Source: CBDCYS01 sp965226245
GTDB lineage: Bacteria > Acidobacteriota > Terriglobia > Bryobacterales > UBA6623
Assembly: GCA_965226245.1 (NCBI GenBank)
Contig: CBDDCL010000015.1
Span: forward strand, 6,820,001 to 6,884,000
Reading direction: 5' to 3'
Length of the DNA stretch: 64,000 nucleotides
Positions within the stretch are counted from its first letter, which is position 1; each line of letters opens with the position of its first letter. The notes below the pieces were generated by a model. The model was not told where the DNA came from, did not search any database, and saw only the letters and a list, made by a program, of their open reading frames with translations. Below are positions 26,469 through 35,317 of this stretch, one piece after another. The position numbers and the translations under genes are program-made.

Positions 26469-27773
26469 TCAAGCCGCTCGGGCCTCCCAATAGTCCTCGA
26501 AGCGGCCGTTGTGGTGGCAGCAACGAAGGGCCAGAATCGCGTTGGCTCCGCGGACGGTCCAGAACATGCCGGACTGTTTCAAGCGAGAGCCGATGACGCT
26601 CTTGCAGCCAGCCTCAATCACTCCCGAGCCGACAAACAGATGCTGGCGCCGAAACTCTGGGTAGCGCATCCGCTTGGCATTCTTTTCAAAGTATTTGGCT
26701 TCGTCGCGGAACTCTTCCGCGAGTTGGGGACTCGAGCATTCGACCGACCGCAGCGAGCACACTAACTCTTCCATCCGCCCCTGGTCGAGGTGGTCCTGAT
26801 GGATCGTGATCCAACACCGTTGCTGGGCCTTGTCGTGGGGATGAAGCTGGCGTGCCAGGTCCCACAAGTGCTGGCGGGCGTGATAGAGGTCGACGATCTG
26901 AATGGCGCCGGGAAACTGCTGTTGGGCAATGTTCCAGATCCATTCGGCGCCATCTCCCAGCACGACCTTCTTGCGTGCCCGGCTCCAGCCCCGCTTCCAA
27001 GCCTCCACATACATGCGTTTGCCAAACTCGTCGGCGGTCTCAATGGCGCCGCTGTAGCTGGTCGAGTCCGGATCGCGGATGGGGTAGCCCTCTTCGTCCC
27101 ACTTCGTTTGAGTGAACACGCAGCCCAACTTAGCTTCGCGGGTGTGGGCCGCCTCTCCCTTCCTTTTGCCCGCTCGGCCCACCGTCTCTTTGCGCACCAC
27201 CGGAATTCCGGTCCCATCCATTTCGATGTACAGGATCGGAACGGGTTCCCCCACCACCAGCGGCAGCTCCAACTGCATCGCCCGCTGGATCTCGCTTTGC
27301 TCCCGCGCCGCGATATCCTCTCCAATCCCCTCCGCCGTCCGCTCCACCGCCTTGGCGGTCACTTCCAGACCCGCCAGCAGTTCCAGCTGCCGGCGCCCGT
27401 GATCGAAGGGAGCCTCCTGGCCCACCATCGCCTGCATACGGCGTACCCCAGGAGAGCATTCCGTTTGGGCGATGTCGAGTTCAGCGTCGGCCGGAAATTG
27501 GCCGCTGTGACAGTGCCCGCACAGGTAGTAGGGGCGCGATATATGCACCCTGCCCAGGGCGGTGAGAACCGACTTGGAGCGCAGTTCCCGGTAGTGAGCT
27601 TGGTGGCCGCAACAACAGGGAAGGCTCCGCTGGCCGGCCGCTGGGGCTGCCCATTGCAGCAGTTCGGAGAGGGCGGCGGCGCCAGCTTGGTGCATCGCCG
27701 AGCGCACCGCCATCTCGACGGCTTCCAGATCCCAGTGGCCTGTCTTGCGCCGCCCGCTGAACAGCACGCGCAA
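26469..27773 (-). CDS. ISKra4-family transposase (orfB)
   Basis: The 434-codon frame has the family's Cys/His cluster (CCCGHQAHYRELRSK, YYLCGHCHSG), IEMDGTGIPV with a probable catalytic Asp, VVLGDGAEWIWNIA with a second, and the GSGVIEAGCKSVIG region with the Glu. The only start in frame is a TTG at 27773, yet protein-like sequence in the same frame continues upstream (AAIQQEVARELDQLL) to an A8 run in orfA. Production as an orfA-orfB fusion by -1 frameshifting is therefore likely. Confidence 0.85.
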   Translation of the reverse strand: MRVLFSGRRKTGHWDLEAVEMAVRSAMHQAGAAALSELLQWAAPAAGQRSLPCCCGHQAHYRELRSKSVLTALGRVHISRPYYLCGHCHSGQFPADAELDIAQTECSPGVRRMQAMVGQEAPFDHGRRQLELLAGLEVTAKAVERTAEGIGEDIAAREQSEIQRAMQLELPLVVGEPVPILYIEMDGTGIPVVRKETVGRAGKRKGEAAHTREAKLGCVFTQTKWDEEGYPIRDPDSTSYSGAIETADEFGKRMYVEAWKRGWSRARKKVVLGDGAEWIWNIAQQQFPGAIQIVDLYHARQHLWDLARQLHPHDKAQQRCWITIHQDHLDQGRMEELVCSLRSVECSSPQLAEEFRDEAKYFEKNAKRMRYPEFRRQHLFVGSGVIEAGCKSVIGSRLKQSGMFWTVRGANAILALRCCHHNGRFEDYWEARAA

Positions 27774-27781
27774 TAGCTGGT

Positions 27782-28183
27782 CTAGTTCGCGCGCGACCTC
27801 TTGCTGGATGGCGGCGGCCGTTTTTTTTCCTGGGGGGTCTGCGCCTCAAGCTGCAGCGGCCGCTGTTTGCAGATGCGGGTATTGAGCTCCACGAACTCGC
27901 GGCTCAGTTGCTGGAACTTGCGGAACTCGGCCACTTCGCGCTCGGCTTTGCCCAGCGCGGCCGGAGTCGGCAGCGACTCGGTGACGGTCTTACGACCGGC
28001 CTTATAGGTGAGGCGGGTATGGGGACCGTGCCCCGGTTGACCGGGGCGATGGCAGCGGCAGCTTGGTTTGCCGCAACGCCCCGAGGTGCTGGTGATCGAA
28101 CCGGGGCGCAGATCGCCCAGCTCGCCGATCTGGCGGACGATGTCGGTACGCTGTTGCTGCAGTTGCTCGAGGGAATCAGGCAT
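27782..28183 (-). CDS. ISKra4 accessory protein orfA (DUF6788-like)
   Basis: The product is 133 residues: MPDSLEQLQQQRTDIVRQIG, a SGRCGKPSCRCHRPGQPGHG metal-binding motif, RLTYKAGRKTVTESLP and EREVAEFRKFQQLSREFVEL. It matches, from memory, the small protein (DUF6788) encoded just upstream of this transposase type. AGGAGG lies 8-9 bases upstream of the ATG. Near its end the codons GAA AAA AAA (eight A in a row) form an A-AAA-AAA slippery site from which the -1 frame leads into the transposase. Confidence 0.8.
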   Translation of the reverse strand: MPDSLEQLQQQRTDIVRQIGELGDLRPGSITSTSGRCGKPSCRCHRPGQPGHGPHTRLTYKAGRKTVTESLPTPAALGKAEREVAEFRKFQQLSREFVELNTRICKQRPLQLEAQTPQEKKRPPPSSKRSRAN

Positions 28184-28277
28184 GGAAGTGACCTCCTGTT
28201 CCTAGCGTAATACATACGCAAGGATATTGGCCACAATAAAGAGCCTGCTGAAATACTCACTTCTATGTCGCGCACCC

Positions 28278-29550
28278 TCCCCCCGGTGGGCGCTTTCAAA
28301 GTGATACTGTTGGGGGCAACGCCTGCATTAGCCCCGAGGAGCAGCCCTTTGTTCGGAGGGCCGTCTGGAGTGATGTAGATAACGACATCCTCCCCTTTTA
28401 CCACGCCACCCAGGATAGTGAACTCGGGCGTCATGAAAAGACAGCCGGACCCCGGGTTCGGGCATAGGAGTCTGACAACTCCCCCGAGGATTTTGATTTT
28501 CGAATAGTAACCTTCCGGAAGGAGAAGGGCGGGCGGGACATCAGCTACTGCTTTATTGTTTTTGTCGAAGCACGGTGCAGTGATGGGGGTGGCGACACAG
28601 AGGGGAAACGTGACCTCGTCCTTGTAAGTCGTAGCGGTGATGTTCTCGATGGTGAAATCCGGCGTCGGCGGATTGGTAGGATCCCAAGGATCCGGCATCG
28701 GTTCGCAGTAGGGGTAATTCCCAAGGTTAGTCGGGTCCCCCGGGTAGCCATCGGAGGTGTTCGATAAGTAATTCGAACAATACGGATCCTTCATGCACCA
28801 AATGTCGCTATACGGCTCATCCTGTGGAGAACACGCCTCGCACGCAATGCAATTGTTCACGCCGTTTTGAAGCGTGGCTCCCCCGGTGCCGTATGCAACC
28901 AGGCCGTCGCCCTCGGTCTGGAGCATGGGGCACCCGCCACCGGTGCCGTTGACACGGATCGACTCGTCGCTTTTCGAATTCACGACGACGTTGCAGTCAT
29001 GAGTGCCGAGATAGCCGGTGCCGTCGAACTCCAAACCCGGTTTCCCGGCGCCACAGTACAGAGCCAGCACGCAGGGCGCGTCATCGTAGATCTCCACGCA
29101 GGCCACCGCCCGCGTAGCTACCGTGGACGTAGTCGCGCCGACGATACGCATCAACGTTGTCGGAACGTTCTGATCGATTTCCGCCTCCACACAGTTCATG
29201 TCATCTTTCCATAAACCGCTGTCGGGCGGATGCTTGATCTGCACGTCTACCGTGTCTTGACCGTGCGTAAAACTGTTCAGGGCGGCATCATCGCGGCCCC
29301 CCGATTTAATGGTGGCTTCGTCGTTGCTGCGCAGTAACTCGTGGGCGCCGCCAAAAGCTCCAGCGTCGGCAGCGACTTGCATCCGCCGCTTCTCGAAATA
29401 GATGCGGCCGCCGTCGAAGAGCAGTCCGAGGAATGCCAGCATGGCCGCGAACATGAGCGCGAACATCGGCAGCATGACCGCGCGCTTGTCGCTCTTCAGC
29501 TTCTTGAATAGATGACGAACTTTCCCGCTGAAACTTGACCGTTTCATCAT
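28278..29550 (-). pseudogene. TadG-like pilus-assembly protein, 3' truncated
   Basis: The start at 29550 has GAGGGAG upstream. The N terminus is typical of the Tad/TadG family: basic residues, then KRAVMLPMFALMFAAMLAFL, GLLFDGGRIYFEKRRMQVAA and DAGAFGGAHELLRSND. A long Cys-rich extracellular part follows. The coding sequence runs into the ISKra4 inverted repeat at 28277 and its 3' end is not beyond the element. An IS1595 copy lies 47 bp upstream of the start. No other tad genes are present. Confidence 0.75.
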
Positions 29551-29597
29551 GATGTTGTCTCCCTCACCCGGGTGGCTTAGCTGCAGGTTTCTCGAAA

Positions 29598-30624
29598 ATG
29601 GGGTATTTAGTTGACTCCAGTAGCCACAATATGTTGTGGTTGGGGGCATGAAGGAGGACTACCCCCGAAACCTCGTCGAGTTGGAAGCTCGATTCTCGAC
29701 CGAGGAGGCGTGCCGGGAGTACCTGCTGAAGCTGCGCTGGCCGGAGGGGTTCGTGTGCCCGCGCTGTGGGATCCAGTCCTCATGGGCCAGCAAACGCAAT
29801 CTGCTGCTCTGCGCCGACTGCGGTTACCAGGCCTCGGTGACGGCGGGCACGATTTTCCAGGACACCCGCAAGCCCTTGACGTTGTGGTTCCGGGCGGCTT
29901 GGTGGGTGACAACGCAAAAAGGCGGGGCCAGCGCGCTGGAGTTGCAGCGGGTCTTGGGTTTGGGTAGCTATGTAACCGCCTGGACCTGGCTGCACAAGTT
30001 CCGCCGCGCCATGGTGCGCCCCGGTCGCAATCGGCTGGTCGGCCGGGTGGAGGTGGACGAAACGTATGTGGGCGGAGTCGAAGAGGGCGTCCGAGGTCGC
30101 GAAATGGTTGGCAAAGCGTTAGTTGCGGTTGCTGCCGAGGAGGATGGGCGCGGTATGGGTCGCATCCGGCTCCGTCGGATCGCGGATGCCTCAGCGGCGA
30201 GCTTGGAAGCCTTTGTCGAAGAAGCTATCCAACCTGGCAGCCTCGTGCACACCGACGGCTGGGAAGGCTATGCGGGATTGGAGAACAAAGGATACCGCCA
30301 TGAAGTCACCGTGCTGCGCGGGAAGCGGCAATCGGCGAGTAAGCTGCTGCCGAGAGTCCATCGTGTCGCCTCTCTGCTAAAGCGCTGGCTGTTGGGGACC
30401 CACCAGGGGGCTGTCAGTCACGAGTATTTGGACTACTACCTGGACGAGTTCACGTTCCGCTTCAACCGGCGGACCTCACGGTCGCGCGGCAAACTTTTCT
30501 ATCGCCTCCTCCAGCAGGCGGTCGCCGCCGACCCTGCTCCCTATAAGACAATGGTCGAGGCCACCAGGGCCGGCACCCCCACCCCCAAGATGTAGTGGCT
30601 ACTGGAGTCAACTAAATACCCCAT
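29598..30624 (+). mobile_element. IS1595-family element, copy 2
   Basis: This is a complete 1027-bp element with 30-bp perfect inverted repeats (ATGGGGTATTTAGTTGACTC and onward). TCTCGAAA precedes the left tip; CTCTCGAAA follows the right tip, so the duplication is the expected 8-mer with one extra C on the right. The left end sits 47 bp from the TadG-like start and points at it, as in copy 1. Confidence 0.93.
29648..30595 (+). CDS. IS1595-family (ISXO2-like) transposase
   Basis: The product is 315 residues from the ATG. A zinc ribbon (CPRCGIQSSW, LLCADCGYQ) is followed by the ISXO2-like DDE domain: VEVDETYVGG with the first Asp, SLVHTDGWEGY with the second, and the HQGAVSHEYLDYYLDEFTFR region with the Glu and RRTSRSRGKLF. 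It is identical in protein to copies 3 and 4. A GTG four codons upstream lies inside the palindrome CCACAA TATG TTGTGG, which could bind the transposase or a repressor. Confidence 0.93.
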   Translation: MKEDYPRNLVELEARFSTEEACREYLLKLRWPEGFVCPRCGIQSSWASKRNLLLCADCGYQASVTAGTIFQDTRKPLTLWFRAAWWVTTQKGGASALELQRVLGLGSYVTAWTWLHKFRRAMVRPGRNRLVGRVEVDETYVGGVEEGVRGREMVGKALVAVAAEEDGRGMGRIRLRRIADASAASLEAFVEEAIQPGSLVHTDGWEGYAGLENKGYRHEVTVLRGKRQSASKLLPRVHRVASLLKRWLLGTHQGAVSHEYLDYYLDEFTFRFNRRTSRSRGKLFYRLLQQAVAADPAPYKTMVEATRAGTPTPKM

Positions 30625-31201
30625 CTCTCGAAATCTCAATTCGTTAACCGTTCTAGTGTAGCGTCGCTTACTTCCGTCCAAACCGCTCAAGACTCCATAC
30701 CTACCACACCCACCTCAGTAGTCTTACACAAAACACCGGGTGTGTCTATATCACTTGTGTACTAGCGAGACCAAAGTACCAGAACCTATGCTCGTTGCCC
30801 CATTCGAGACGCGCGGGTGTGATTGGTACCAAAGTACCAGAACCTATGCTCGTTGCCCCATTCGAGACGCGCCACACACCGCCGCCTGCGGCCGACGCGA
30901 GTTGCTGGACCGCGATGTCGAACCCGGGCCGCGTCCCGCCGCGAAACGCGCCCAGGCCGGCGCGCGCGCTTTACCGCTGGCTGCCCGGTAGCGACCGGCA
31001 TTCCTGCCGATCCTTCGCCGCCAAACGGCGACGGGAACCTTCTCTCCGGCCTGGACCGGCCGGCGATCGCCAACTATACGTCTTTGAAGGGTTCTACAAA
31101 CTCAACTGTTGTTGGAGCGCGTCCAGCGATGTGGGGTTGGACCCAGCACTCGGCAAACTCGGGCTGACCGACACCGCGATTCTTAAGTTGGCGCCGCGGA
31201 A
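30625..31201. other. Gene-free stretch containing a direct repeat
   Basis: No credible gene was seen. A 45-bp sequence starting ACCAAAGTACCAGAACCTAT occurs at 30770 and again at 30828. The stretch from 30870 to 31080 is very GC-rich and contains CGCCGCCAAACGGCGACGGG. It separates IS1595 copy 2 from the sulfatase gene. Confidence 0.5.
30770..30872 (+). repeat. Tandem direct repeat, 45 bp, offset 58 bp
   Basis: Two copies of ACCAAAGTACCAGAACCTAT, GCTCGTTGCCCCATTCGAGA, CGCGC are separated by 13 bp. The copies appear identical, so the duplication is recent. No coding frame explains it. Confidence 0.85.
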
Positions 31202-32689
31202 CTATCTGGTTCTGACCGAGAAATACTTCTCGACAATCCAGTCGGGCTGGTGCTGGTCCGGCGTCCGCTCGCGGCCGCTGAGGTCAATCGCCTCGTCTTG
31301 GGGCTCCGCCGATGTCAGGGGAGTTTTATCGCCGACTTTTTGCTGCCAGTCCGCCAGCAGCGCCATCATGGCGTCAAGGCGCTCCGTTTGCACGGGATCG
31401 GCTGAAAGATCATTCACCTCATCGGGGTCGTTCGGCAAATCAAACAATTGCGACTTGTTGATATGGGGATAACGAATGAGTTTCCAGCGGTCGTCGCGGA
31501 CCGCCCGCATGACCTCGGCGTAAGCAGTATAGAGCGAGTCTCGTACGCCGGATTTCATGCCCCGCCAAATGGGCGCCAGGCTTTCTCCATCGACGCCTTC
31601 GGGGGAGTCAATCTCGATCAGCTCGGAAATTGTCGGGAAGATGTCAAACAAGTACACCAGGGCGTCGGACGACTTGCCTTGAGGGATGCCGCGGCCCACA
31701 AAAATCATGGGAGCCCGCGTGGAGTGCTCATACAGGTTTTGTTTGCCGAGCAGGCCGTGGCTGCCGATCGCCAGCCCGTGGTCCGCCGCGTAAATGATGA
31801 TCGTGTTCTCCGCTTGGCCAGTTTTTTCGAGTGCTTCCAGAACTCGCCCGATCTCATGGTCCATGTGCGTGATCAGGCCGTAGTATTCAGCAATTTGGCT
31901 GCGAACAACCGCTTCGGTACGAGGCCAGGCCGCCAGCGTTTCGTCCCGGCCGGTCATCCAGCCCGTGAAAAACGGGTGCTGCGGTGCAAAGCTGGCCGGC
32001 AGCGAAACAGCCTGCGGGTCGTACATATCGATATAACCCTCGGGAGCTTGCCGCGGGTCATGAGGAGCGGTAAACGCCACGTAGACGTAAAACGGCTTTT
32101 CCGAATCGTAGCTCTCGAGAAACTCGACCGCCGCGTCGGCGAACAGCGTACTCGAGAAGGCTTCTCCTAAACGCTTTTCCGTCATCTCGCCGTTTTCAAC
32201 ATCCACAATCGGAACTTTCGTGTGGTCGGACATGCCGCCGAAGAAAACATTTTTGCCCCGTTCGAAACTACGGATGAACGACGGCGGCCGGTTGTGCCAC
32301 TTGCCCGTGGCGAAAGTCGTGTAGCCGGCTTGGCGAAGCGTCTCTCCAAGCGTGGGTATTCCCTCCAGATCGGCATTGACGCGAAACAGGGAGCGGCCGC
32401 TGTTGAGCATCGCCCGGCTGGGCACGCAAACGGCGCCCTGCGTCGAGCCCATGCAATAGGCTCGCTCAAAACGAAACCCCGTGTTGACGAGCCGGTCGAT
32501 GTTCGGGGTCTTGATGAGGGGGTTGCCGAGCGCCGCGATGGTGTCCGCGCGCTGGTCGTCCGCGAAGATCAGCAAGACGTTCGGTTTGGGGTCCGAAGCG
32601 GCCTGCTCGGACGATGAGCAGGCGGCGGTCGCCAGACAAATGAAAGCAATGAGACTCGCAAGAACTTCGCGATGGAATAGGCGCCGCAA
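31202..32689 (-). CDS. Exported type I sulfatase (lipoprotein)
   Basis: The product is 495 residues. The start is a TTG at 32689, chosen because GGGAGG lies 5 bases upstream. The signal peptide ends LATAAC, a lipobox. The sulfatase domain shows NVLLIFADDQR (metal-binding Asp pair) and CVPSRAMLNSGR, the CxPSR motif whose Cys is converted to formylglycine, then TGKWHN, AFTAPHDPRQAP and IIIYAADHGLAIGSHG. Layout and length fit iduronate-2-sulfatase/choline-sulfatase-like enzymes that desulfate polysaccharides. No formylglycine-generating enzyme is encoded nearby. Confidence 0.9.
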   Translation of the reverse strand: MRRLFHREVLASLIAFICLATAACSSSEQAASDPKPNVLLIFADDQRADTIAALGNPLIKTPNIDRLVNTGFRFERAYCMGSTQGAVCVPSRAMLNSGRSLFRVNADLEGIPTLGETLRQAGYTTFATGKWHNRPPSFIRSFERGKNVFFGGMSDHTKVPIVDVENGEMTEKRLGEAFSSTLFADAAVEFLESYDSEKPFYVYVAFTAPHDPRQAPEGYIDMYDPQAVSLPASFAPQHPFFTGWMTGRDETLAAWPRTEAVVRSQIAEYYGLITHMDHEIGRVLEALEKTGQAENTIIIYAADHGLAIGSHGLLGKQNLYEHSTRAPMIFVGRGIPQGKSSDALVYLFDIFPTISELIEIDSPEGVDGESLAPIWRGMKSGVRDSLYTAYAEVMRAVRDDRWKLIRYPHINKSQLFDLPNDPDEVNDLSADPVQTERLDAMMALLADWQQKVGDKTPLTSAEPQDEAIDLSGRERTPDQHQPDWIVEKYFSVRTR

Positions 32690-33142
32690 GCGTACCTCCC
32701 GATGGTTCTTGACCCGCCGGCCAATGGCGCGGGTCCCGGAAATGATAGCAGAACGAGGCCGGAGAGCTTGGGTTCTCGCTTTCCAGTTTGAACAGCGCCT
32801 ACCCGGAAACGCGTGAGGTTCAAGCCCTTGAGGGCGACACCGTCCGGATCCTAAAGGAAAGGGGCATCTTGGAAGCCCAAGAAATGCTTCCTGTTTTTTC
32901 TGTTTCCGTGCGTGAGTTATTCAAGATCCAACGGCCCAAAGTGACGCTATGCCAGCGACATCTGGCTAGCCCGGCGCCGTGCCGGCAGGTCGTTGATACC
33001 TGCCGCGTTCGTCTAGACTTAGGAACAAGCTGAATGCTGTGTTCTTTAACGCCGACTTTAGCCATGCGCCAAAGTATCGACCCAAAGGCCATCATAGTAA
33101 ACACATAAGCAGTCAGCCTTTTCCCACGGCAGGAGGCTCCTG
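32690..33142. other. Gene-free stretch
   Basis: I see no convincing coding frame, repeat or RNA gene here. It lies between the sulfatase start and a truncated TIGR03437-like gene, and must hold the promoter of the sulfatase. Confidence 0.5.
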
Positions 33143-33543
33143 GTGAGAATACCAACGCGAGTTCATCGAGTTTTCCAGGCAGTACTCATGTTTTGGATTA
33201 CGGCGGCCGTTGCCCCTGCGCAACCCGTCATCAGCACGGCTGTCAATCAGGCCAGTTTCATACCGCCGGATTTGCCGCTATACGGTGTCGCTCAAGGCAG
33301 CATGTTTGCGGTTTTCGGCTTGCGCATAGGGCCTGATGCACTGGTCATTGTCAGCGCTTTCCCCGTGCCGACCGAGCTTGCAGGCACTTCGGCTCAGGTG
33401 AGGGTAGGCGGTGTGACTGTGGACTGCCTCATGGTTTTTGCGTCTTCGGGACAGGTGGCCGCCATTCTGCCTTCCGACACCCCCGTCGGCGAAGGAACCA
33501 TCACGCTCACTTTCAATGGCGAACGCAGCAACTCGGTTCGCAT
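33143..33543 (+). pseudogene. TIGR03437-like domain protein, truncated
   Basis: A signal peptide (VFQAVLMFWITAAVAPAQ) precedes the start of the domain typical of Solibacter relatives: ISTAVNQASFIPPDLPLYGV, AQGSMFAVFGLRIGPDAL, AQVRVGGVTVDCLMVFASSG, QVAAILPSDTPVGEGTITLT. After about NSVRI the sequence changes to the reverse strand of an oxidoreductase gene, so the domain ends early and the stop at 33616 is accidental. Confidence 0.72.
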
Positions 33544-33569
33544 TCTACTGGACTTCCACGTCGCCTGTC

Positions 33570-34242
33570 GCATGACGACCCGCTTCGCCGGGACGACGTG
33601 CTCCTTGCCGGTGTAGCGATCGCAATACTGGACACCACTCGCCCACCCTTCATCATTGACGAACACGCGTCCGACGACGGCGTTCTCGACGATCTCCAGG
33701 TTGCCCGTTTGCATCGCAAAAGGCAGCAGATGGTCCGCCGAATTGAAGAAACTCGCCGTGTCGCAGCCCTTGCCGCAGGCGCCGCAGTGGTGGCAGGCGG
33801 CGAATCCGCAATGGTCGCGAGTCATGACGGCACGGCACCCGGTGACCACGGTCCGGCCGACGCGCGCCGCGGCCTTCTGCAGCAACACTTCGCCGCACCG
33901 GGGACGCCGCGGCGGCATGTGGTAGCGGCTAGCGGGCAGCCACGGCTCGTCATCGTCGCCCCCGTTGACGCCGATCAAGCAGTCGACGTTGTCGTAGTAG
34001 GGAGCAATGTCCTTGTAGCGAAACGGCCAGGCGACCTCCCAGCCGTCGCGTTCCGGCTCCGTGAAGTTGAGGTCGGAATAGCGCAGGGAGACGCGTCCCC
34101 AGATGTTCGTCTTGCCGCCGATTCCCCAGACCCGCCAGAGGTCGAAGTAGCGGTCATCCACCTGCTCGTAGGGCTGTTCCTCCGTGCTGAGGAGAAACCC
34201 CGGCGTTTTCAACGCTTGGCGGCGAGTGGGTTGATCCGGCAT
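33570..34242 (-). pseudogene. GMC-type oxidoreductase, internal fragment
   Basis: The coding part reads FDLWRVWGIGGKTNIWGRVS, LRYSDLNF, FRYKDIAPYYD, HCGACGKGCDTASFFNSADH, LLPFAMQTG and KEHVVPAKRVV, which is the middle of a GMC / gluconate-dehydrogenase-like flavoprotein. The N-terminal FAD fold and the C-terminal His domain are missing. The first codons (MPDQPTRRQALK) look like the Tat start of a different gene, so this is a chimaera of two remnants. Confidence 0.7.
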
Positions 34243-34368
34243 GCTTTCTATTCTAGGGCGATCCGCTCAAGCAACACTCAGAGCCTGACCGTATGTAAGC
34301 GGCCCGCCCGCCTATCCCCCAAAATCCCCCCAACGCCCACAGCCGCCGCAGGGCGGTACCCGTCCTCG

Positions 34369-35073
34369 TCAAGTAATAAGAGGTACAGACTCCACGTCCC
34401 GTCCCAGCCACACAATAGTTCCCTTCACGATATTGAGAATATTCTGCCCAGCCAGGGGGATCTGCGGTAGCGTCCGGCTCACCTCGCGCAAGTTGTCGAC
34501 CACAACAACGAGTACGCGTCCCACCCGGCGGCAACGCCCGATCCATCCCCGACCCCGCCAAGAAATCACATAGATTTGTTCAAACCGCGGAGCCCTCCGG
34601 CGGGCGGGAGCACGGTCGATGAGAACAAGGTCGTTCGGCCACAGCGCCGGCCACATCGAGCGTTCCGCCGAGTCGAGCACGGCCAGCACGGGACTTGTCG
34701 ACCGCCGCACCGCCGCGGCGGGAAGCTGCCTCAGCTGGGGCCTGGCGGTTAGGCGTGGAAACAGCTTTCCGCCTCCGAGCCGCCCGGCTAGCAGAGGTAC
34801 GGGCAGGGATTCCGGCGCGGCGGCTGGAGCCAAGCCGGAGAGTTCGTCTTGGGTAAACAGCGACATCATCGATACACCGAGACCGGCCAGAAGCTGGTCG
34901 GCCAGCTCGGCATTCATGCCGCGAGCCCCTTTGAGGACGTTGTGGATGTGGGGTTGGGAATACCCCGTAAGGTGCGCCAGCCCGCGTTCGCTGACCTCCC
35001 CTCGATGCACCAACTCGTTCAGGTAGCGGGTCAACCGCGACGCGAGATGACGGAAGCCTAGACGGTCAGCCAT
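34369..35073 (-). CDS. XRE-type regulator with S24-like domain
   Basis: The product is 234 residues. The N-terminal helix-turn-helix (LAHLTGYSQPHIHNVLKGAR) is of the Cro/cI type. After a linker comes a LexA/cI-like region (VLAVLDSAERSMWPALWPND, LVLIDRAP, YVISWRGRGWIGRCRRVG). The Ser of the S24 dyad could be in ERSMWP, but the expected Lys position reads Arg (RCRRVG), so self-cleavage is doubtful. It faces the gene at 35318 across an AT-rich region. The arrangement resembles a phage-type switch. Confidence 0.75.
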   Translation of the reverse strand: MADRLGFRHLASRLTRYLNELVHRGEVSERGLAHLTGYSQPHIHNVLKGARGMNAELADQLLAGLGVSMMSLFTQDELSGLAPAAAPESLPVPLLAGRLGGGKLFPRLTARPQLRQLPAAAVRRSTSPVLAVLDSAERSMWPALWPNDLVLIDRAPARRRAPRFEQIYVISWRGRGWIGRCRRVGRVLVVVVDNLREVSRTLPQIPLAGQNILNIVKGTIVWLGRDVESVPLIT

Positions 35074-35317
35074 ATAGCTAACTGAAATAGGCTACTGCAA
35101 TTTTTGAAAGACGCCTTTATGAAGTTAAATAAAGAATATATAATCACTAAGTCGTTGATCTTGCTAGGTTATTGACTTGAAAGAATGTTATTTTCGTTGC
35201 TTTATTTTCCAGAAATGGAATTATTCACGAGAAACATTCCTTCAAAAAATGGTTGACGTGGAGGCAGGACGCACTACAATTGCTACTTTTGCGTGGGAAA
35301 CGAAAGGACAACGACAA
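35074..35317. promoter_or_regulatory. AT-rich divergent control region
   Basis: Base composition drops sharply here compared with the GC-rich surroundings. It separates the XRE/S24 regulator from the Cys-rich protein gene. It contains TATATAAT near 35133, GGAAT...ATTCC half-sites around 35217-35240 and a good promoter at 35253-35280. It probably holds the operators bound by the regulator. Confidence 0.55.
35253..35280 (+). promoter_or_regulatory. Sigma70-type promoter
   Basis: TTGACG at 35253-35258 and TACAAT at 35275-35280 are 16 bases apart. Transcription would start near 35287, after the ATG at 35177 of the longer reading frame and before the ATG at 35318. This supports the shorter protein. 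Confidence 0.6.

Larger units (their letters stand above)
26445..28277 (-). mobile_element. ISKra4-type insertion sequence
   Basis: The ends are defined by inverted repeats: GGGTGTGCGACATGAAAGTG at the left and, read inward from the right, GGGTGCGCGACATAGAAGTG. The 1833-bp element carries a small orfA and a transposase orfB, both on the minus strand. The flanking bases show no target duplication, and the two sides belong to different genes. So the present junction is not a simple insertion: a deletion or recombination followed. Confidence 0.8.

Noticed and set aside
26242..26493. Complete small exported protein of 83 residues
   Set aside because: The last codons lie inside the inverted repeat of the ISKra4-type element, so the gene is truncated.
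35177..35317. Upstream ATG for the Cys-rich protein
   Set aside because: The extension is AT-rich promoter DNA and the best promoter lies downstream of that ATG.
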